A stretch of DNA of 64,000 nucleotides, from NCBI GenBank assembly GCA_035352895.1, contig DAOPYN010000001.1, positions 62,001 through 126,000 on the forward strand. Reading direction: 5' to 3'. The stretch's first letter is position 1, and the number at the start of each line of letters is the position of its first letter. This stretch comes from UBA5070 sp035352895 (lineage in GTDB: Bacteria > Fibrobacterota > Fibrobacteria > UBA5070). The translations under genes and the position numbers were made by a program. Under the pieces are notes generated by a model. The model was not told where the DNA came from, did not search any database, and was given only the letters and a program-made list of their open reading frames with translations. Below are positions 26,743 to 35,576 of the stretch, piece by piece.

Positions 26743-27669
26743 CTATTGCGGAACGGGCAGGAAGCCTCGCGCGGCCAGGATGGCCCGCCCCTTGGGGGAC
26801 TGCATGAACTCGAGGAATTTTCGCGTGGCGTCGCCACGGGAAGGGCTGACCGACTTCAGGACCACGACGGAAGGCAGAAGAGGTGCCGCCCAGGCCGGAT
26901 CCAGCGCCACCCAGCGGCCTTGGCCAGCCACGTAGGTGTTCCACAGCAGTGGCTGGGGCAGGAATGCGTCGGTGATGGGCGGGGCCGGCGACTTGGGCTG
27001 CTTGTGGGGCTTCCCGTCCTTCTTGGCCGTGTCCTTGTGGACGGAATCCTTTTTCGCTGTGTCCTTGTGGGAGGAATCCGTCTTGGCGAGCTTGGCGGAA
27101 TCCGCTTCCGCGACGGGCGCGGGCGTTCCCACGACGGGTGCCTTGTATGCCACCAGGGAGTCCACGACCACCTGGGGGTTGGCCAGGACCACCAGCCGCT
27201 TGCGGATGTCCGGCCATGCTTGGAGATTGTGGAGGGCGTCCACCGCGGCGCGGCCATCGGGGGAGGTCAGGGTGTCGGCGATGGCGATGCGTCCGATGCC
27301 TTCCCGGCTCAGATGGGAAAGTTGGGCGTCCGGCTGGACCTTGGAGCCACGGACCCACACGCCCACCGGCGAGGCGGCGATCACCTGGGTTCCCTCGCCG
27401 GCGCGAGGGGAGGACGCGACGGCATCCGCCTGGGCGCGCGCACCGGAGAGGAACAGATCCACGCCGGGGGATTTGGACGCGTCGGCCATCGCTCCTGTGC
27501 TTCCGTAGATCACCCGAGTGGGGATTCCGGACTGCGCGGTGAAGGCTTTTCGCAGTTCGTCGAGGGCGGGTTGAAACTCGGACGAGGCAACCATCGCAAC
27601 CTGGGCGTGCGAAATACCAGCGAAGGCGAGGGTGACCAGGACACAGAATTTTTCCATGCAAACGCGCAT
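26743..27669 (-). CDS. ModA-like substrate-binding protein with Lys-rich insert
   Basis: 308 residues. A signal peptide ends near SHA (residue 22). The fold matches the molybdate-binding type II family: AMVASSEFQPALDELRKAF, YGSTGAMA, DLFLSGARAQAD, RIAIADTLTSPDGRAAVDAL and a C-terminal ATRKFLEFMQSPKGRAIL helix. Residues about 186-231 form an unusual insert with the repeat HKDTAKKD occurring twice amid Lys, Ser and Pro. No modB or modC is nearby. AGGAG lies about five bases before the ATG at 27669, and oppA starts 28 bases downstream. The ligand is unknown. Molybdate, tungstate or another oxyanion is possible, and so is loss of the original role. Confidence 0.75.
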   Translation of the reverse strand: MRVCMEKFCVLVTLAFAGISHAQVAMVASSEFQPALDELRKAFTAQSGIPTRVIYGSTGAMADASKSPGVDLFLSGARAQADAVASSPRAGEGTQVIAASPVGVWVRGSKVQPDAQLSHLSREGIGRIAIADTLTSPDGRAAVDALHNLQAWPDIRKRLVVLANPQVVVDSLVAYKAPVVGTPAPVAEADSAKLAKTDSSHKDTAKKDSVHKDTAKKDGKPHKQPKSPAPPITDAFLPQPLLWNTYVAGQGRWVALDPAWAAPLLPSVVVLKSVSPSRGDATRKFLEFMQSPKGRAILAARGFLPVPQ

Positions 27670-27703
27670 GTGGGACTCCTCTGGCGAGAAGATCAACTTA
27701 GTT

Positions 27704-27761
27704 CATGGAGACCGGTCGTGGCCACAATCCCGTTTCCAGGAACTTATCTTCCATGGAGACC
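27704..27761. repeat. Direct repeat between the modA-like gene and nadB
   Basis: CATGGAGACC occurs at 27704-27713 and 27752-27761, 48 bases apart, in the divergent intergenic region. It may be a regulator site, or chance. Confidence 0.3.
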
Positions 27762-27787
27762 ACTCCCACGAAAGCGAGATCTAGCCA

Positions 27788-29389
27788 GTGTCCAAGAACG
27801 TGCAGATGGTGGATTTCCTGGTGGTGGGAAGCGGAATCGCCGGATTGACCTATGCGCTGCGGGTGGCCCAAGCCGGGTCGGTGGCCATCCTCACCAAGTC
27901 GGATGCCGACGAGACCGGCACGAGTCGGGCGCAAGGCGGCATCGCTTCGGTGACGTCGGACGACGACAATTTTTCGAGCCATGTGGACGACACCCTGGTG
28001 GCCGGCGACGGGCTCTGCGACTTGGATGCCGTCAAGATCCTGGTCCAGGAGGGGCCGGAGGCGGTTCGCCACCTGATCGAATGGGGGGTGAACTTCACCC
28101 GCCGGGGAGGCAAGGCCAGCGACTTCGACCTGCATCGCGAGGGGGGGCACGGCAAGGCGCGCATCCTGCACGCAGGCGACATCACCGGTGCGGAAATCGA
28201 ACGTGCGCTCCTGGAAGCGGTGCGCAGCCACCCCAACATCCGCCTGATGGAGCATCGCTTCGCCCTGGAGCTGATCACCGGACACTTCCTGACCGAGGAG
28301 TTGGACGATCGCTTGACCTGCCACGGGATCTACGCGCTGGATCGGGATTCGGGGAACATCGAGACCTGGCTTTCCCCTCGGACGGTCCTGTGCACCGGCG
28401 GGGTGGGTCAGGTGTACCTGCACACCACCAATCCCACCGTCTCCACCGGCGACGGGATCGCGATGGCTTCCCGGGCGGGAGCCCGCGTGGCCAACATGGA
28501 ATTCCTCCAATTCCATCCCACCGCCCTCTACGACCCCATGCGGGGAGCATTCCTGATCTCCGAGGCCGTCCGTGGCGCGGGGGCCATCCTCCTGGACAGC
28601 CGGGGCGACGCTTTGATGGCCCAGGAACACCCCCTGAAGGACCTGGCGCCACGGGACATCGTCACGCGGGCCATCGATCGGCGCATGAAGGCGCTTGGTG
28701 ATCCGTGCGTCTACCTGGACGCGCGGAAACTGGGGAGCCACGCCCAGAAGAAGTTTCCCAACATCTACGCCCGCTGCCTGGAAGCCGGGGTCCGGATGGA
28801 TCGCGAACCGATTCCCGTCACGCCTTCCGCCCACTACCTGTGCGGAGGCATCGACACCGACCTGCACGGCCGCACCAGCATCCGCGGCCTCTACGCCTGC
28901 GGAGAGTGCGCCCACACCGGCGTGCACGGCGCCAACCGACTCGCTTCCAATTCGTTGTTGGAAGCGGTGGTCTTCTCCGCCCGCGCCGCCGACCATTCGA
29001 TGGCTGCCAAGGTGCACCCCCTGGTCCCGCGCCAGGTCCGTCGATGGGATCGCAAGGGAACCAAGGAGCATCGGGAGGAGATCGTGATCCGCCACCTGCA
29101 CGACACCGTGCGGCGGATCATGTGGGATTTCGTGGGGATCGTGCGCACCTCCGATCGCCTGCAGCGGGCCGCCAAGCACCTGCAACTGGTGCGCGACGAG
29201 GTGGAGGTGTTCTACAAGGGCACGGTGATCACTCCCAGTCTGCTGGAATTGCGCAACGCCGCCCGCGTGGCCCAGCTGATCTGCGAATGCGCCATCCGCC
29301 GCCGCGAAAGCCGTGGTCTGCACAGTTCGCTCGATTTCCCCCGTCACGCCCAGACGCCGCGCGACACGGTCCTCCGCCACCGCGTCTGA
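27788..29389 (+). CDS. nadB: L-aspartate oxidase
   Basis: 533 residues from a GTG start. Oxidises L-aspartate to iminoaspartate, the first step of de novo NAD synthesis, using FAD. The FAD-binding N-terminus (VDFLVVGSGIAGLTYAL) and the family motifs TSRAQGGIA, REGGHGKARILHAGD, EFLQFHPTALYD and GGIDTDLHGRTSIRGLYACGECAHTGVHGANRLASNSLLE-type region (about residues 355-395) are all present. The C-terminal helical domain with VRRIMWDFVGIVR follows. nadA and nadC are not in the window. A bidirectional terminator follows at 29438-29473. Confidence 0.95.
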   Translation: MSKNVQMVDFLVVGSGIAGLTYALRVAQAGSVAILTKSDADETGTSRAQGGIASVTSDDDNFSSHVDDTLVAGDGLCDLDAVKILVQEGPEAVRHLIEWGVNFTRRGGKASDFDLHREGGHGKARILHAGDITGAEIERALLEAVRSHPNIRLMEHRFALELITGHFLTEELDDRLTCHGIYALDRDSGNIETWLSPRTVLCTGGVGQVYLHTTNPTVSTGDGIAMASRAGARVANMEFLQFHPTALYDPMRGAFLISEAVRGAGAILLDSRGDALMAQEHPLKDLAPRDIVTRAIDRRMKALGDPCVYLDARKLGSHAQKKFPNIYARCLEAGVRMDREPIPVTPSAHYLCGGIDTDLHGRTSIRGLYACGECAHTGVHGANRLASNSLLEAVVFSARAADHSMAAKVHPLVPRQVRRWDRKGTKEHREEIVIRHLHDTVRRIMWDFVGIVRTSDRLQRAAKHLQLVRDEVEVFYKGTVITPSLLELRNAARVAQLICECAIRRRESRGLHSSLDFPRHAQTPRDTVLRHRV

Positions 29390-29437
29390 GGAGGATCGTA
29401 CCCGGCTTCGTGCCGGAGGATTGAATCGGTGGAATGG

Positions 29438-29473
29438 AAAAGGCCGGCCCGGAGCATACCGGACCGGCCTTTT
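29438..29473. terminator. Bidirectional terminator between nadB and lipoprotein gene
   Basis: A ten-base perfect arm pair (29438-29447 and 29464-29473) plus four inner pairs, with a six-base loop. It begins with four A and ends with four T, so it reads as an intrinsic terminator on both strands between convergent genes. Confidence 0.8.
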
Positions 29474-29490
29474 CGTTGGTCGGTGCGCGC

Positions 29491-32187
29491 CTACTTGCCG
29501 GCGGTGGTGTCCTTCGACGCTTCCACGAGGGTGGTCCCGCCGGAGACCTGCGGGCGACGTACCAGCTGGATGCGGTCGATTTCCAGCGATCCGGCCAGGT
29601 TCTTCAGAAGAGTGGCGCGGAGGCCGTCGTCCATGGACGGGATGGTGGGCTGGTGGCAGTCGCCGCAGTAGATGGGCCGGACCATGACGGTGTCCTTGCC
29701 TCCGGCCAGGGTGCTGTCCTTGAGGCCCCTCACCCATTCGCCATGGGTCAACGCGGCTACGGCGTTCTTGTCGGTGTTCGGTTGGAGGATCGACCAGCGG
29801 AAGTTGGTGATGTCGTTCTTGCTCCACGCTTCGTGGTCGGCGTCCCAGACCCACTTTGGCTTCCATGCGCTGGAATGCGACACGTGGCCCTCGAACTTCG
29901 AAAGGCCCATGGAACGCATCTTCGCGGAATCGGAGTAGCCGTTGATGATCCAGTAGCTCTTGGGAGTGGTCTCGGTCGAATCCAGGAGCGTGGTGGGATT
30001 GTATGCGTTGCCGGCCGCGTAGAATGCGGAGTAGTCCAGCACGAACCTCTTCCAGGTGGAACCCACCCACTCGACGTAGCGGTGGAAGCCGTCGTGGTAG
30101 TAGCCGTTCTGGTTGTCGTTCTTCTTCCAGACCATTTCCGTGACCATCGGCATGGAGTCGGGGAGGGAACCGTCGGCCTTCTTCCAACGCGCCCAGAACA
30201 CGATCCGGTAGGTTTCACCCATCAGGTTGGAGGGAACGCCCACGGAATAGCCGGCGTAGCCCGGGCCGGACTTGCCGTCGGAAATGCGGTCGGCGCCCAG
30301 GTCGGGGATCCGGAAGTTGATCTTGCCATGACGGAAACCGATCTGGCGGTTCCAGTCGGTGGTGGTGTCGGTGACGTTGGCTTCCATCTGGCTGGGAATG
30401 CCGGTGTTCAAGCAGTTGCCGCAGGCCCAGAAGCGCCAGTCGTAGCCGATCTTGCGCGCGAGGCTGTTCTGCTCGAAGTCGTCCACCAGGAGGGTGTCTC
30501 CTTCGACGATGTAGCGGCGGGAATCGGAGATGGAGTTCGCCCAGCCGTTGCGGGCGGCGATCACCCGCAACCACTGGCTCTTGGCCACCAGGAGCGTGTC
30601 GCCGGAGTTGAGCTTGCGGGTGGTGCCGGTGGGATTGCCCGATCCATCCCAGCTGGGCGTGGTGCTGTCGCGGGTCACGTAGAGGTTCACGCCGGGCGAG
30701 CGGGTGGAGAGCTTCACGGACTGGAAGTCGCGGTAGATGCCGGAATCCGGCGAGAAGAGGATCTTGGCCACCTTGAAGGTGTAGTTGCCGGTGGCGATGT
30801 CGGAAGGGCTCCAGCCCGTCTTGCAGGCGATCGCCTTCACCGTGACATTGGAATCCAGCCGCAGCAGGGAGTCGGGGTTGTACGCGGTGGAGTTGCAGGT
30901 GGGAGTGGATTTGTCCAGGGTGTAGCGGATGGATGCTCCGGCGGCGGAATCGGTGATGGACAACGCCTGCGTGGTGTCGTAGTTGCCGGTGCGGAAGCTC
31001 AGGTTGGGGGTGGCCACCTTGAATCTGTACGAGGCGCTCACCACCTTGCTCTTGCGCCAGCCCTGGCGCATGGCGATGGCCTTGAGGGTGGAATTGGAGT
31101 CGATCAGGATGCTGTCGGCGTACTGGAAGGATTGGTCGGTGGGATCGGAGCCGTCCACGGTGTAGTAGATCTGGATCCCGGAGGCGGACCTGAGGCCCAC
31201 CAGGCGTTGCGAGGTGTAGGTGCCGGACTTCAGGGAGATGACGGGATCCGCGGCGATCATGCGGATGGTGGTGGTGCAGGCGGGACTCGGGATGTTCCGG
31301 CCGCGGAAGGACTTGGCGATGATCGTCGCGCTGTCGGACACCAGGATGGAGTCCTTGTAGATGGGGGAGGTCTCGTTGGGGTCGCCGCCGTCGGTGGTGT
31401 AGCGGACGGTATCGGAGGGACCGAAGCCGAGGATGGCGACTTTCTTGGCCACCCTGGAACTGTCCTGCCGGGGAGTGCTGAAGTAGGGTTTGGCCACGCG
31501 TTTTCCGATCACGAACTCGATGGTGACCGTGTCGGAGGAAAGGGTGCCGGGGCTGGTGCTACGCAGGGCCGCGGCCTTGATGGTGGTGGTGCCGAAGATG
31601 CGCTTGATCCTGCCGCTGGGAACCTTGGGGTCGGCGGAGGTCAGGCGGGACGATGTGCCGTTGGTTGTGTAGCGGATGGAGTCATTGGTGCCCGCGGCCG
31701 CGTCGAAGCGCAGGTCGACGGAATCCGCGAAGTCGCGCTGGTCGGCGGGAAATCCGACCGGGACGATGCTTGGGGCCTCCAGGCGGCGGATCACCTGGAT
31801 GTCCTCGTTCTTCGACGTGTCGTTGGTCAGCTGGACCCTGATGGTGTTCACGCCGACGCTCAGCTTGACCGGCTTGGAGGTGAACTCGCCGGAAGTGGCG
31901 ATCGTGGCGTCGACGCCATTGACCTTGATCTTCGCGCCGGAAGCCGGGCTGACCTTGCCCTTGATGGCGATGGAAGCGGTCGCGTTGGGGACCGTGGTGT
32001 CGCCATTGGCTGGGCTGGTGATGTTGAGCGCGTAGTCCACCGCGGTGGACGTGGTGGTCCCCTCGTTGACGGTGGTGTTGCTCTCGCTGGATGTGGGCGC
32101 CGAGCCCTTCTCGTCATCGCAGGAGGCCAGAAAGAGTCCAGTGGTGGCCAGGCTCAGCATGGTTGCCCAGACGAATGGTTTCCTCAT
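29491..32187 (-). CDS. Chitobiase-repeat lipoprotein with CxxCH motif
   Basis: 898 residues. The signal peptide ends in a lipobox (FLASC), so it is a predicted lipoprotein. After an Ig-like domain (about 50-140) come about six chitobiase/beta-hexosaminidase C-terminal type repeats (about 140-590), each with a Y-T-x-D/N-G-S/T-D-P or similar core such as IRYTTNG, VRYTTDGGDP and IYYTVDGSDP. Residues about 600-770 form a jelly-roll-like domain with CGNC near its start. A CGDCHQP motif (C841, C844, H845) near the C-terminus matches the heme c attachment pattern. Heme binding is inferred from the motif alone. A strong promoter lies upstream. Confidence 0.75.
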   Translation of the reverse strand: MRKPFVWATMLSLATTGLFLASCDDEKGSAPTSSESNTTVNEGTTTSTAVDYALNITSPANGDTTVPNATASIAIKGKVSPASGAKIKVNGVDATIATSGEFTSKPVKLSVGVNTIRVQLTNDTSKNEDIQVIRRLEAPSIVPVGFPADQRDFADSVDLRFDAAAGTNDSIRYTTNGTSSRLTSADPKVPSGRIKRIFGTTTIKAAALRSTSPGTLSSDTVTIEFVIGKRVAKPYFSTPRQDSSRVAKKVAILGFGPSDTVRYTTDGGDPNETSPIYKDSILVSDSATIIAKSFRGRNIPSPACTTTIRMIAADPVISLKSGTYTSQRLVGLRSASGIQIYYTVDGSDPTDQSFQYADSILIDSNSTLKAIAMRQGWRKSKVVSASYRFKVATPNLSFRTGNYDTTQALSITDSAAGASIRYTLDKSTPTCNSTAYNPDSLLRLDSNVTVKAIACKTGWSPSDIATGNYTFKVAKILFSPDSGIYRDFQSVKLSTRSPGVNLYVTRDSTTPSWDGSGNPTGTTRKLNSGDTLLVAKSQWLRVIAARNGWANSISDSRRYIVEGDTLLVDDFEQNSLARKIGYDWRFWACGNCLNTGIPSQMEANVTDTTTDWNRQIGFRHGKINFRIPDLGADRISDGKSGPGYAGYSVGVPSNLMGETYRIVFWARWKKADGSLPDSMPMVTEMVWKKNDNQNGYYHDGFHRYVEWVGSTWKRFVLDYSAFYAAGNAYNPTTLLDSTETTPKSYWIINGYSDSAKMRSMGLSKFEGHVSHSSAWKPKWVWDADHEAWSKNDITNFRWSILQPNTDKNAVAALTHGEWVRGLKDSTLAGGKDTVMVRPIYCGDCHQPTIPSMDDGLRATLLKNLAGSLEIDRIQLVRRPQVSGGTTLVEASKDTTAGK

Positions 32188-32255
32188 CGTGCGCGCTCCT
32201 CGAAGGGGTAGGTCCGCTCATTCCCCCGAAACGGCGAGGGAATCCACAGTGCCCC

Positions 32256-32285
32256 ATTCTATGAACCTAACTTGCACTGCGTCAA
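32256..32285 (-). promoter_or_regulatory. Sigma-70-like promoter of the chitobiase-repeat lipoprotein gene
   Basis: On the minus strand TTGACG (32285-32280) is followed by 18 bases and TAGAAT (32261-32256). This would give a 5' leader of about 60 bases before the ATG at 32187. Confidence 0.55.
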
Positions 32286-32325
32286 GGACTTCCGAGGGGA
32301 AACGGCGGTTTCCGTCCAGGGGCGG

Positions 32326-33750
32326 TCAGTAGGCGAATGCGACGGCCACGAACCGCTTGGTGCCCTTGGACACGTGGAGGGTGTCCAGTTGCCGCTGATC
32401 GATCGCGATCCCGGCGGAGTTGCGGGCTTCCAATTTCAGCGAATGGATCCCGGGGGCCACGGGGATCCGCACGATCCGGACCTGGCGGGGGAGCCAGATG
32501 CTCATCCGCACGTCCGATTGTTCGATCTGGCCTTGGGCGACATCCATCCCGACATTGGTCAGGAGATCCACCAGGGGGTTGCCCGTGCGGATGGCGCTTT
32601 TCGCCTTCTGGGCGGCCAACGTGCGACTGGCCACCCGCACCACGGTGCGCGCCATCACCACGGGCTCCTCCTCCTCCACCGCCTTGGCGAGCAGGTCGCG
32701 GGTGTCGGCCAGGGGGAGGGCGGCCTTCGGCGGGGCCTGGTCCACGCTCGCCAGGACGGAACCCACTTGCGAGCTAGTCTCTTTCAGGAGGGGCAGGGTG
32801 AAATTCACGCTGAAGGTGCGGCCGGAGTTGGGGACGCCGGGGACCGGGAGAGCGTTGAATTCCTGTTTGCCCGTGGCGGGATTGTTGTAGTAGTAGGAGA
32901 AGATTCCCGTCTTGAGCCAGGTACCCCAGGCTCGCATCTGGTCCAGGACCGGGGTCCGTCCCTGGTAGCAGACCACCACGATTTCCGAGGGCGACTGTTC
33001 CAGTTCGCGGCTGGAGTTGAGCGAAGCGGGATCCGTCGGGAGGCCCCACCGGGAGATCTCGTCGTGGAATCCCTCCTGTTTCAGACGGAGTGCCGCGTCG
33101 GCCTTGAGAGCCTCCGGCATGGGAAGCTTGGACCCGTTCCAGGCTTCCAGGCTGCGACGGAGGGAGACCACGCTGTTGTCGCGTTCGCCGGCCGACTGGA
33201 AGGCCAGCCAGTGGAGGGTTTCCAGCATCGCCTGGCCATATTGGCCGTTGGATCCGTTCGCCTTCAACTCGTCCAGAAGGAGCACGCCGCGCCGTGCCTC
33301 CACCATGGCACCGTCCTGGTCGCCCTTGGCCAGGTGTCCCACGAGCTGCAACTGGGAAAGGAACACGCGTTCGTAGGGACGGAACCGGTAGGGACGGATG
33401 TTGTCGTTGGTCACGAGGGCGGCGGCTTCGTTGGTGACGGAGCGGGCGTGCAGTTCCTCGTAGGCGCGATCGGCCTTGTCCAGCCAGAAGAGCGAGCTGT
33501 CCCACTGGCCTGCGAAATGGTGCAGGATTCCCATGTCCAGCGCGTAGAGAGGTTCCGAGCCCGCGCCGTAGAGCGCTTGGTTCTTGCGTACCGATTCCAG
33601 GGAACGGCGCGCATCGCCTTGGGCCAGCTCCTGGCGGAAGGCGGAAAGTCGCTCCACTCCATCGTTGGCACAGCCGACCAGGGCCAGGGTGCAAGCGACC
33701 AGGGCCCACGCGAAGCGGCGCTCGGGGCGCCGCGGGAAGGTGGCGGACAT
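32326..33750 (-). CDS. COG3014-like lipoprotein partnered with LpoB
   Basis: 474 residues with a lipoprotein signal (FAWALVACTLALVGC). The N-terminal half is helical and TPR-like (residues about 40-220: ALYALDMGILHHFAGQWDSSLFWLDKADRAYEELH-type repeats). The C-terminal half is beta-rich, with SEIVVVCYQGRTPV and SIWLPRQVRIVRIPVAPG. This combination is typical of uncharacterised COG3014 lipoproteins, which often neighbour lpoB in other genomes. Here it starts seven bases after lpoB. A role in regulating peptidoglycan synthesis at the outer membrane is inferred from that pairing. Confidence 0.75.
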   Translation of the reverse strand: MSATFPRRPERRFAWALVACTLALVGCANDGVERLSAFRQELAQGDARRSLESVRKNQALYGAGSEPLYALDMGILHHFAGQWDSSLFWLDKADRAYEELHARSVTNEAAALVTNDNIRPYRFRPYERVFLSQLQLVGHLAKGDQDGAMVEARRGVLLLDELKANGSNGQYGQAMLETLHWLAFQSAGERDNSVVSLRRSLEAWNGSKLPMPEALKADAALRLKQEGFHDEISRWGLPTDPASLNSSRELEQSPSEIVVVCYQGRTPVLDQMRAWGTWLKTGIFSYYYNNPATGKQEFNALPVPGVPNSGRTFSVNFTLPLLKETSSQVGSVLASVDQAPPKAALPLADTRDLLAKAVEEEEPVVMARTVVRVASRTLAAQKAKSAIRTGNPLVDLLTNVGMDVAQGQIEQSDVRMSIWLPRQVRIVRIPVAPGIHSLKLEARNSAGIAIDQRQLDTLHVSKGTKRFVAVAFAY

Positions 33751-33757
33751 GGCCGCC

Positions 33758-34366
33758 TCAGAGCTTCAAGGAGCTCTGTTCGACGAACTTCTTGATCTTC
33801 TTGTCGCCGATCCAGACCTTCTTGTGGGACTGGATCTCGATCAAGGTGAGGTCCACCTGGTAGAAGACGACCGCCTCGTCGCCTTCCTTGTCCACGATGC
33901 TGGAAATCTCGCCGGTGAGCATCAGTTCGGCGCCGGTCTCGGCCTTCGCTTCCTGCTTGGTCTCGGTGGTGGCGTTGCCGGTCTGGCTTCCCACTTCGGT
34001 GCGCAATTCCTCGCGGACGGTGGCGTCGGCGACCATCTCGGCCTTGCCGGAGTTGACCAGGGTGCGCTGGATGTCGTTGATGAAGGTCTGCACGGGGATG
34101 TGCTCGTGGGACCGGTTCCTGATCTGGCCCACCACGATGCGGGGGATCTTGCCCTTGCTCTGGTAGGCCTGGATCCAGGGGCGGTCCAGGCAGTCCTTGA
34201 GCATGTCCTCGGCCACCATGCGAGAATCCGCGTCGTTCCAGCGACCGGAAAGATCCGTGGTGGTGTTGGTGGAGATGCGCGTGACTTCCTTGCCGGCGCA
34301 TCCGCCCAAGGCCACGAGGGCGGCGGCGAGCAGGACCGGAGTGGACAGGAATTGCAATGCTTTCAT
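33758..34366 (-). CDS. lpoB: LpoB-type penicillin-binding protein activator
   Basis: 202 residues from the ATG at 34366, with GAGGAG upstream. Signal peptide and lipobox (LVALGGC) give an outer-membrane lipoprotein. The LpoB fold is seen in DLSGRWNDADSRMVAEDMLKDCL, KIPRIVVGQIRNRSHEHIPVQTFINDIQRTLV, ELMLTGEISSIVD and YQVDLTLIEIQSHKKVWIG. In Enterobacteria LpoB activates PBP1b; the partner synthase is not in this window. A TATACT box lies at 34413-34408 upstream, with a weak -35. Confidence 0.85.
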   Translation of the reverse strand: MKALQFLSTPVLLAAALVALGGCAGKEVTRISTNTTTDLSGRWNDADSRMVAEDMLKDCLDRPWIQAYQSKGKIPRIVVGQIRNRSHEHIPVQTFINDIQRTLVNSGKAEMVADATVREELRTEVGSQTGNATTETKQEAKAETGAELMLTGEISSIVDKEGDEAVVFYQVDLTLIEIQSHKKVWIGDKKIKKFVEQSSLKL

Positions 34367-34445
34367 GGAGATCGCTCCTCGGGAGGTCGGAAGATGGGGC
34401 GTACAACAGTATACAGATTCCGTGGCGGATCGACCGCTCGGGTTT

Positions 34446-35576
34446 TCACAGAACGAAGAGATTGTCCCGGTGGATGGCCTCCTGGGGGGCGGAGTGACCC
34501 AGGAGGCCCGGGATCTCGGAAGAATTGTGGCCGGCGATCCGCGCCATGTCGACCGCGCTGAAATTGGCCACGCCGCGGGCGACGGGTTTTCCCTCGGGGT
34601 CGACCATTTCCACCACGACACCGGCGGGGAAGCTTCCCTCCACGGAAACCACGCCCTTGGCCAGAAGCGAGCTGCGCCGTTCCACCAGCGCCTGGACGGC
34701 TCCGGCGTCCAGCACCAGCTTCCCCTTGGGGGTGCTGACGAAGCGGATCCAGCGTTTGCGCGAACCGAGCTTGTGTTCGGAGGGCAGAAACAGGGTTCCC
34801 TGGGGGGCGCCGGAGGCGATGGCCAGGAGGTCCGAGGTGAACCCGTTGGCGATCACGCAGGCCGATCCCGATTCCGTGACGGTGCGGGCGGCCACGATCT
34901 TGGTGATCATCCCGCCGGTGCTGGCGACGCTGCCTGCGCCACCGGCCAGCGATTCGATCTCGGGGGTGACCCGGTGCACGATGGGGATCAGGCTCGCCTC
35001 GGGATCGGATTTGGGGTTGGCGGTGAACAGCCCGTCGATGTCCGAAAGGATCACCAGGAGGTCCGCTTCCAGAAAGTGGCAGACGTCGGCGGACAGACGA
35101 TCGTTGTCGCCCACCTTGATCTCGGAGGTGGCCACGACGTCGTTCTCGTTGACGATGGGCACCACCCCGCGGCGGAGGAGTGCTTCCGTGGTGGCGCGGA
35201 TGTTGGAAAACCGTTCCGGATCGCGGAAGTCCTCGGCGGTGAGCAGGTATTGCGCGACGGGGACGCCGCGCCGGGCGAACGATCCGTCGTAGGCGTGCAT
35301 CAGGCGGATCTGGCCCACCGCGGCGCAGGCCTGCTTCTCCGCCAGCTCCTTGGGCTTGGTGGCATGGCCCAGGATGCCCATCCCGATCCCCACCGCCCCG
35401 GAGGTGACCAACACCACTTCCCGGCCGGACCCCCGCAAGGCCACGATCTGGTCCACGACCCTCTCCAGTTGGGCGGGGGCCAGGCCGCCCTGTTCGTGGG
35501 TCAGCAGCCGCGTGCCCACCTTCACCACCACCCGGTTGGCCTTGGCCAGGAGCTCCTGCCGCAGGTTCGCGCTCAC
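34446..35576 (-). CDS. proB: Glutamate 5-kinase with PUA domain
   Basis: 376 residues. Phosphorylates glutamate in the first step of proline synthesis. The amino acid kinase domain (about 1-265) shows VVKVGTRLLT, VVLVTSGAVGIGMG, PIVNENDVVA, VGDNDRLSADV and STGGMITKI. A PUA domain (about 285-370) follows, with GKLVLDAGAVQALVERRSSLL, as in the E. coli form. The GTG start overlaps the hisA stop (GTGA), so a proline gene is translationally coupled to a histidine gene. proA is not in view. Confidence 0.95.
   Translation of the reverse strand: MSANLRQELLAKANRVVVKVGTRLLTHEQGGLAPAQLERVVDQIVALRGSGREVVLVTSGAVGIGMGILGHATKPKELAEKQACAAVGQIRLMHAYDGSFARRGVPVAQYLLTAEDFRDPERFSNIRATTEALLRRGVVPIVNENDVVATSEIKVGDNDRLSADVCHFLEADLLVILSDIDGLFTANPKSDPEASLIPIVHRVTPEIESLAGGAGSVASTGGMITKIVAARTVTESGSACVIANGFTSDLLAIASGAPQGTLFLPSEHKLGSRKRWIRFVSTPKGKLVLDAGAVQALVERRSSLLAKGVVSVEGSFPAGVVVEMVDPEGKPVARGVANFSAVDMARIAGHNSSEIPGLLGHSAPQEAIHRDNLFVL

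Noticed and set aside
29434..32211. 925-residue plus-strand frame across the chitobiase-repeat lipoprotein
   Set aside because: It is an antisense shadow: Gly/Val/Asp repeats without domains, and it would read through the terminator.
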